From Marinosulfonomonas sp. (GTDB lineage: Bacteria; Pseudomonadota; Alphaproteobacteria; Rhodobacterales; Rhodobacteraceae): 9,329 nucleotides of DNA. Each line of letters starts with the position of its first letter. Position 1 is the stretch's first letter. Location of the stretch: positions 1 through 9,329 of the forward strand of contig JALSJL010000463.1 in the NCBI GenBank assembly GCA_026989405.1. Reading direction: 5' to 3'. Of the stretch, positions 4,208 to 9,329 are shown one piece after another. The translations under genes were made by a program, and so were the position numbers. Under the pieces are notes generated by a model, which made no database searches, was not told the origin of the DNA, and worked only from the letters and a program-made list of their open reading frames with translations.

Positions 4208-6852
4208 TGACCGAGCCGATGCTCATATTTCACGACCGCGCCGAGGCCGGGCGGAAGCTGGCGGAACGGTTGGCGCAGGTCGCTCTTGAAAACCCGGTGG
4301 TTTACGCGTTGCCGCGTGGCGGGGTTCCGATCGGAGTGGAAGTGGCGAAGCGGCTGAAAGCGCCGCTTGACCTTGTTCTCGTGCGCAAGATCGGCGCGCC
4401 GGCGAACCCCGAAGTTGCGCTTGGCGCGGTGGTCGAAGGCGAACCGCCGGAAACGGTGGTCAACGACCATGTGATGCGGGTGTCCGGGGCCGACGAAACC
4501 TACCTCGAACGCATGAAAGCGCAAAAGCTGGCCGAAATGGAATTGCGCCGAAAACGCTATCTCGGCGACAGGGCGCGCATTGACCCTTCGGGCAAGACAG
4601 CGATTGTGGTGGACGACGGGCTGGCCACCGGGGCGACGATGAAGGCCGCTCTGATCGCGCTCCGGCGCCGGGGCGCAAGCAGGATCGTCATCGCCTTGCC
4701 GGTGGCCCCGGAAAGCGCACTTGGCGAACTGTCCGGACTGGCGGATGAGGTGATTTGCCTGCTGCCGGTGCATGAGTTTCGCGGCGTCGGCGCCTTCTAT
4801 CGCGACTTTCATCAGTTGACGGACGAAGAAACGATCGGTCTTTTGCGCCAGGCATGGGTCGCCGAGACCGGCGACAACCCTGTTTTCCGGCGCCAGGTAT
4901 CAATTCCGCCCATCGGTCTGCCGGGTGAACTGGTCGTGCCGGACAGTCCGCGCGGGGTCGTCATGTTCGTCCACGGCTCGGGCTCCAGCCGGCTGAGCCC
5001 GCGCAACCGGTTCGTCGCCGAACAGCTCAACAAGGCCGGTTTCGCAACGCTGTTGTTTGACCTGCTGACAGAAGGCGAAGCCCGCGACCGGGCCAATGTC
5101 TTCGACATCCCGCTTCTGGCAGAACGGGTGGTCGAGGCCTCGCTCTGGCTGATGTCCGAACCCGAGGTCGCAGAATTGCAGCTCGGCCTGTTCGGCGCCA
5201 GTACCGGCGCTGCCGCGGCCCTGCAGGCGGCGGCCGAGTTGAAGGGGCGCGTTGGCGCGGTTGTTTCGCGCGGCGGGCGGCCCGATCTTGCCGGACACTG
5301 GCTGCCGAAGGTGGAAGCGCCAACACTGCTGATCGTCGGAAGCGAAGATCATGAGGTGATCAAGCTCAACCAGCAGGCCCTTGCGGCGCTGCGCAGCGAA
5401 AAGCTCTTGCGTATCGTTCCCGGGGCCGGCCACCTGTTCGAAGAACCCGGCACGCTGGAGATGGCGACAGATTTTGCGCGTGCCTGGTTCGAGCACTACC
5501 TCGAACAGCCCGCGCTCGCCCCGCCACGGCCCGAACCGGCAGCGCCGAAAACGCTTGCCCAACACCTGCATGAAGCGGCCGAGCCGTTGCCGATGCCGGA
5601 AGATCCCGAGTTCGGGGCCTTCTTTGATCGTTTCGGCGACAAGCGCGTCGTGCTGCTTGGCGAGGCCTCGCATGGCACATCCGAATTTTACCGCGCCCGG
5701 GCGGCGATCACCCGTCGGCTGATCGAAAAGCACGGTTTCACCATCGTCGCGGCTGAAGCCGACTGGCCCGATGCCGCCGCCGTCAACCACGACATCCATG
5801 GCCACGACGGCCCTCCGGCCCGTTCCGGGGTCTTCACGCGGTTTCCGACCTGGATGTGGCGCAACCGCGAGTTCGACGACTTTGTCACCAGCCTGCGCCA
5901 GATCAATTCTGGCCGGCCGGCCGATGAAATGGTCAGCTTTTACGGGCTGGACATCTACAGCCTGCATGCCTCGATTTCCGAAGTGCTGAAGTATCTCGAC
6001 CGGGTGGATCCCCAGGCAGCCGAACAGGCGCGCGCGCGATATGCCTGCCTTACCCCATGGTCGCACGAGCCGGCGGCCTACGGTCGGGCCGCACTGTCAC
6101 GCGGCTATGCCATGTGCGAAGAGCCGGTGGTCCGCATGCTCGTCGATCTGCTCGAGAAAAAACTGGAATACAGTGCCAGGGATGGCGACGACTTTTTCGA
6201 CGCCGCGCAGAACGCACGGGTTGTCGCCAATGCCGAACGGTATTACCGGCTGATGTATTACGGCTCGCACATTTCGTGGAACCTGCGCGACCAGCACATG
6301 TTCGAAACGCTGCAGGCCATACTTGATCATGCAGGCCCCGACAGCAAGGCCGTGATCTGGGCGCACAATTCGCATATCGGCGACGCGCGTTTCACGGACA
6401 TGGGTCAGGAGCGCGAAGAGTTGAACATAGGTCAGCTCTGCCGGCAGGAGTTTGGTGATGACTGCGCGCTGATCGGTTTTGGCACCCATACCGGCGAGGT
6501 CGCCGCGGCCTCGGACTGGGACGGGCCAATGGAAATCAAGGCCATACGCCCGTCGCGCCCGGACAGCTACGAATACCTGAGCCACCAGGTCGGCGTGGAG
6601 CGCTTTCTTTTCGACCTGCGCGATGAGGCCCCGGCCGGGTTGCGAAATGTGCTGCCGGAACAACTGCTTGAGCGTTTCATCGGCGTGATATACCGCCCGG
6701 AAACCGAACGCTGGAGCCACTACAGCCACGCCACGCTTGCCCGGCAGTTCGATGCCTGGGTCTGGTTCGACCGCACGCAGGCCGTGACACCGCTGCCGGC
6801 CCCGGCCCCGACCGGGCATGGGGAAGACGAGACTTACCCGTTCGGGCTTTGA
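4207..6852 (+). CDS. Three-domain fusion: phosphoribosyltransferase, alpha/beta hydrolase, erythromycin-esterase-like domain
   Basis: This 881-residue, apparently cytosolic protein (no signal or membrane segment) joins three enzyme modules. Residues 1-220 are a type I phosphoribosyltransferase fold, with VYALPRGGVPIG (32-43), VRKIGAPANPE (59-69) and PRPP loop VVDDGLATGAT (134-144). Residues 230-433 are a dienelactone-hydrolase-like alpha/beta hydrolase: oxyanion region HGSGSS (256-261), nucleophile Ser332 in GASTG, and probable Asp381 and His409. A proline-rich linker (435-447) leads to residues 450-855, an erythromycin-esterase-like domain with GEASHGTSE (Glu486, His489), Glu518 in AEADW and His720/His723 in WAHNSH, all expected active-site positions. 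Two-domain relatives are Rv0571c (PRT plus hydrolase) and Rv2030c (PRT plus esterase-like) of M. tuberculosis. All three sites look intact. Substrates are unknown; macrolide resistance should not be assumed. It appears monocistronic, behind an FNR box and without a Shine-Dalgarno. Confidence 0.93.
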   Translation: MTEPMLIFHDRAEAGRKLAERLAQVALENPVVYALPRGGVPIGVEVAKRLKAPLDLVLVRKIGAPANPEVALGAVVEGEPPETVVNDHVMRVSGADETYLERMKAQKLAEMELRRKRYLGDRARIDPSGKTAIVVDDGLATGATMKAALIALRRRGASRIVIALPVAPESALGELSGLADEVICLLPVHEFRGVGAFYRDFHQLTDEETIGLLRQAWVAETGDNPVFRRQVSIPPIGLPGELVVPDSPRGVVMFVHGSGSSRLSPRNRFVAEQLNKAGFATLLFDLLTEGEARDRANVFDIPLLAERVVEASLWLMSEPEVAELQLGLFGASTGAAAALQAAAELKGRVGAVVSRGGRPDLAGHWLPKVEAPTLLIVGSEDHEVIKLNQQALAALRSEKLLRIVPGAGHLFEEPGTLEMATDFARAWFEHYLEQPALAPPRPEPAAPKTLAQHLHEAAEPLPMPEDPEFGAFFDRFGDKRVVLLGEASHGTSEFYRARAAITRRLIEKHGFTIVAAEADWPDAAAVNHDIHGHDGPPARSGVFTRFPTWMWRNREFDDFVTSLRQINSGRPADEMVSFYGLDIYSLHASISEVLKYLDRVDPQAAEQARARYACLTPWSHEPAAYGRAALSRGYAMCEEPVVRMLVDLLEKKLEYSARDGDDFFDAAQNARVVANAERYYRLMYYGSHISWNLRDQHMFETLQAILDHAGPDSKAVIWAHNSHIGDARFTDMGQEREELNIGQLCRQEFGDDCALIGFGTHTGEVAAASDWDGPMEIKAIRPSRPDSYEYLSHQVGVERFLFDLRDEAPAGLRNVLPEQLLERFIGVIYRPETERWSHYSHATLARQFDAWVWFDRTQAVTPLPAPAPTGHGEDETYPFGL

Positions 6853-6921
6853 CAACACGACAAACCGCTTTCCCGGTGCGCGCCGGCGGATCAGACCCTG
6901 GCTGCATCTTGTGCAACCGCG

Positions 6922-7875
6922 TCATTTCTTCCTGTTGCGCCAGCGACGAATGAAAAAGCCGATCCGGAACGGAGCCCCCAGTTCAAAGCGCGTGCGCGTG
7001 CGCAACACGGGGGTATTTTGCGAAACCGACACCCGGCTTTCGCGGAACACGATGTAAAGCCCCGATGCAATGACGATGGCCGCGCCCAGCATCGTCATCG
7101 GATCAACCCTTTCGCCAAACACCCAATAGCCGAAAAGCGTGGCCCAGATGATCTGCGAATACTGCATCGGCGCGACAATGGCGGCTTCGGCATTCTTGTA
7201 GGCATTGATCAGCAACAGGCCGGCTGCAAACCCGAACAGGGCGATCAGGCCGACGCGGCCGAAATCCTCTATCGGCATGGGCTGATAGACGAACGGCAGG
7301 ACAAACCCCATCACCGCGAAATTCGCAACCATCGGGTAAAGCAGCAGCACGACCGAGCGTTCCTCCTTGCCGATCTTGCGGATGATGATCGATGCCAGTG
7401 CACTGCCGGTCGCCCCGGTCAGGGCCGCCAGGTGCCCGAGGCCCAACGGGGCCGTGCCCGGCCGCAAGACCACGATCACCCCCACAAGCCCGACGATCAC
7501 CGCCACCCAACGGTGAACCCCGACACGCTCGCCCAGGATGGGAATGGAAAACACCGTGATCAGCAAAGGCGTGGCAAACAGAACCGAATAGGTTTGCGCC
7601 AGCGGCAGCACGGAAAACGCGTAGAACACCGACACGCCGGTCATGACACCGGCCAGCATGCGCAGCGCCACCCACCAGGGGTGAACCGGGCGCAAATGGC
7701 CCGAAGTGGCATCCTGAATAAGCATGAGCGTCACCAGCGGGAACGACAGCAACACGCTGAAAAAGATGATCTGCACGGGCGAATAGATGCCGCCGAGCAG
7801 CTTTACGATCACATCGTGCAAGGCGAAGACACCGAAGGCGCAAAGCGCCAGCAAAACACCCTTCAGATTTGTCAT
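6922..7875 (-). CDS. DMT-superfamily (EamA) transporter
   Basis: This 317-residue inner-membrane protein shows two EamA repeats, at about 5-138 and 147-278, for roughly ten transmembrane helices. Family marks include PLAQTYSVLFATPLLITVFS (91-110), ILGERVGVHRW (113-123), and in the second half FGERVDP (253-259) followed by the last helix GAAIVIASGLYIVFRE. A strongly basic tail (about 280-317, ending RRWRNRKK) follows the last helix and is probably cytoplasmic. Members export or import small metabolites such as amino acids, nucleosides or S-adenosylmethionine; the substrate cannot be read here. The ATG at 7875 has a modest AGG six bases upstream. It converges on the fusion gene with a 69-base gap that contains no convincing terminator, and diverges from the Na/phosphate cotransporter gene. 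Confidence 0.92.
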   Translation of the reverse strand: MTNLKGVLLALCAFGVFALHDVIVKLLGGIYSPVQIIFFSVLLSFPLVTLMLIQDATSGHLRPVHPWWVALRMLAGVMTGVSVFYAFSVLPLAQTYSVLFATPLLITVFSIPILGERVGVHRWVAVIVGLVGVIVVLRPGTAPLGLGHLAALTGATGSALASIIIRKIGKEERSVVLLLYPMVANFAVMGFVLPFVYQPMPIEDFGRVGLIALFGFAAGLLLINAYKNAEAAIVAPMQYSQIIWATLFGYWVFGERVDPMTMLGAAIVIASGLYIVFRESRVSVSQNTPVLRTRTRFELGAPFRIGFFIRRWRNRKK

Positions 7876-8056
7876 TCAGCCTGCCCCGTATTGTGCATGT
7901 GGCCCCTGGCCCCGGTTTCTGGATAGACGATTGCCCCGCGCCAGGAAAGGGCGCAGCAATGTCGTGCAGAAATCGGGGCCGCGCCTGCGAAAGGCATTTC
8001 CCTTCCGGCCCGTGGCACTTAACCTGACACCACGCCAAGAGCGCCGGAGGCATGCA

Positions 8057-9329
8057 GTGAACGCAGACATACTGACAATTCTGGGCGGTGTGGGCCTGTT
8101 CCTGTTCGGGATGCACTCGATGACCGGGGCATTGCAGCAGATCGCCAGCCGCCATGTGCGGCAGGTGCTGGGGCACTTCACCACGTCTCCCCTGACAGGG
8201 ATAGCGACCGGGGCCGTGACCACCGCTGTCATCCAGTCGTCCAGCGCGACGATGATCACCGTTATCGGTTTTGTCGGGGCCGGGCTGATGAGTTTTACCC
8301 AGTCTCTCGGGGTGATCTTCGGGGCCAATATCGGCACCACGATGACGGGTTGGATGGTGCTGCTTCTGGGCTTCAAGCTCAAGCTTGGGCTGATCGCCTA
8401 TGCGCTGCTGTTCTTCTCCAGTCTGCTGACCATCCTGGCCCGGGAAACCTGGGCGCGGGCAGGGTTGGCGCTGGCCGGGTTTTCGCTGATCTTCATCGGG
8501 ATCGAGGTGATGCAGACCGGCATGGCCGCATTCCAGGGCGTATTGACCCCGGATATTCTGCCGGCCGACACCTGGTCGGGCCGGCTGTGGCTCTTGGGAC
8601 TGGGCATGTTGATCACGGCGGTGACGCAATCTTCCAGCGCCGGGGTTGCAGCGGCGCTCGTGTTGCTTTCGAACGGCTCGATCAGCTTCATGCAGGCGGC
8701 GGCCATGGTCATCGGAATGAACATCGGCACCACGGTCACGGCATTGCTGGCCACGCTGGGTGGCTCGGCCGCCATGCGCCGGACGGGCATTGCGCATCTG
8801 ATCTACAACGTCGGAACCGGCATCGTGGCCTATCTCCTGCTGTCGCCGGTGGGTCATGCCCTTGAAGCCACGCTTGGCACGCGCGACCCGCAAACCGCGC
8901 TGGTGGCCTTTCACACCCTTTTCAACGTGATCGGCGTTGCGTTGTTTGTGCCGGTGATCCGCCCGTTCGCGCGCTTTCTGGAATGGCTGGTGCCGGCGCG
9001 CGTCGAGGTTCTGGCAGAGGCCCTGGACCGTCACCTCCTGTCCGACCCGGCGGCGGCCATGGATGCGGCCAGAACCGCCTCGGGCCGGATCATGAAAACC
9101 CTGTTTCGGGGCCTGTGCGAACGGCTGACGCCGGGTGGCAACCGGCGCCTGCTGCAAGAGGTGATGCCCGACATTCGCGTGGCGCTGGAAGAGCTGGATG
9201 ATTTCCTTGCCCGCATTTCCGTTCCCGACAAGCAGACCGGACCCCGCGAAAGGCTGGCCGCTCTGCTGCACCAGGCCGATCACCTCAATCGCCTTCGCCA
9301 CCGGGCCGAACAGAGTGCCCGCATCAACA
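8057..9329 (+). CDS. Na/phosphate cotransporter (NptA/YjbB type), truncated by window end
   Basis: The frame is open from GTG at 8057 to the last base, giving 424 codons with no stop, so the gene continues to the right. GGAGG (8046-8050) lies six bases before the GTG; the ATG at 8052 is followed at once by TGA and cannot be used. The protein carries the duplicated Na/Pi signature: QSSSAT (60-65), then FGANIGTTMTG (88-98) in the first half, and QSSSAG (191-196), then IGMNIGTTVTA (219-229) in the second. From about residue 310 it becomes hydrophilic and helical, resembling the cytoplasmic PhoU-like domain of bacterial members. It imports, or in some bacteria exports, inorganic phosphate across the inner membrane using sodium. 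It is divergent from the DMT transporter gene, with 181 bases between them in which I see no clear promoter or regulator site. Confidence 0.94.
   Translation, partial: MNADILTILGGVGLFLFGMHSMTGALQQIASRHVRQVLGHFTTSPLTGIATGAVTTAVIQSSSATMITVIGFVGAGLMSFTQSLGVIFGANIGTTMTGWMVLLLGFKLKLGLIAYALLFFSSLLTILARETWARAGLALAGFSLIFIGIEVMQTGMAAFQGVLTPDILPADTWSGRLWLLGLGMLITAVTQSSSAGVAAALVLLSNGSISFMQAAAMVIGMNIGTTVTALLATLGGSAAMRRTGIAHLIYNVGTGIVAYLLLSPVGHALEATLGTRDPQTALVAFHTLFNVIGVALFVPVIRPFARFLEWLVPARVEVLAEALDRHLLSDPAAAMDAARTASGRIMKTLFRGLCERLTPGGNRRLLQEVMPDIRVALEELDDFLARISVPDKQTGPRERLAALLHQADHLNRLRHRAEQSARIN

Noticed and set aside
4900..6066. A 388-codon open frame on the minus strand inside the fusion gene.
   Set aside because: Antisense to clear hydrolase and esterase domains, low-complexity composition and no recognisable motif.
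6853..6921. Bidirectional terminator between the convergent genes.
   Set aside because: Only very short stems (CCGG/CCGG, TGCA/TGCA) are visible and neither is followed by a T-run on either strand.
7103..9301. A 732-codon open frame on the minus strand.
   Set aside because: It runs antisense to the Na/phosphate cotransporter and then through the DMT gene in another frame. Its translation is rich in Arg, Gly, His and Gln with no domain, as expected of antisense frames in high-GC DNA.

Overview
The window is high-GC DNA from what is most likely an alphaproteobacterium, probably Rhodobacterales (Paracoccaceae/Roseobacter group). This rests on a phnD-C-E1-E2 plus HAD operon layout, a perfect FNR/FnrL box, a tRNA with an encoded CCA end, and overall codon use. 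The genus cannot be read from the sequence.

Positions 1-3749, minus strand: a phosphonate/phosphate-type ABC uptake operon, read from right to left. It holds phnD (periplasmic binding protein), phnC (ATPase), phnE1 and phnE2 (two permeases) and the start of a class IIA HAD-family hydrolase that leaves the window at base 1. The last four genes are joined by 1- or 4-base stop/start overlaps. phnC, both permeases and the visible part of the HAD gene look intact. phnD does not: it has an in-frame amber codon at codon 92, and where its start codon should be, five bases after a strong Shine-Dalgarno, there is AGG. As written, the importer lacks its binding protein. A GC-rich hairpin separates phnD from phnC.

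Positions 3888-3964, minus strand: a complete tRNA-Pro(CGG) gene, with a plausible promoter at about 3977-4005.

Positions 4159-6852, plus strand: an 881-residue protein made of three enzyme-like domains: a phosphoribosyltransferase, an alpha/beta hydrolase of dienelactone-hydrolase type, and an erythromycin-esterase-like domain. Upstream lies a perfect FNR box. Its centre is exactly 41.5 bases before the ATG, with a -10-like hexamer ending seven bases before that ATG and no Shine-Dalgarno. This fits a class II, oxygen-responsive promoter producing a leaderless mRNA. Two-domain relatives in Mycobacterium tuberculosis (Rv0571c, Rv2030c) belong to the hypoxia-induced DosR regulon, so hypoxic control of this family may recur in distant phyla under different regulators. 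This is the most interesting locus in the window.

Positions 6922-9329: a DMT/EamA-family transporter on the minus strand, convergent with the fusion gene. Divergent from it is a Na/phosphate cotransporter with a GTG start that runs off the right edge. No mobile element, CRISPR array or long repeat was seen.
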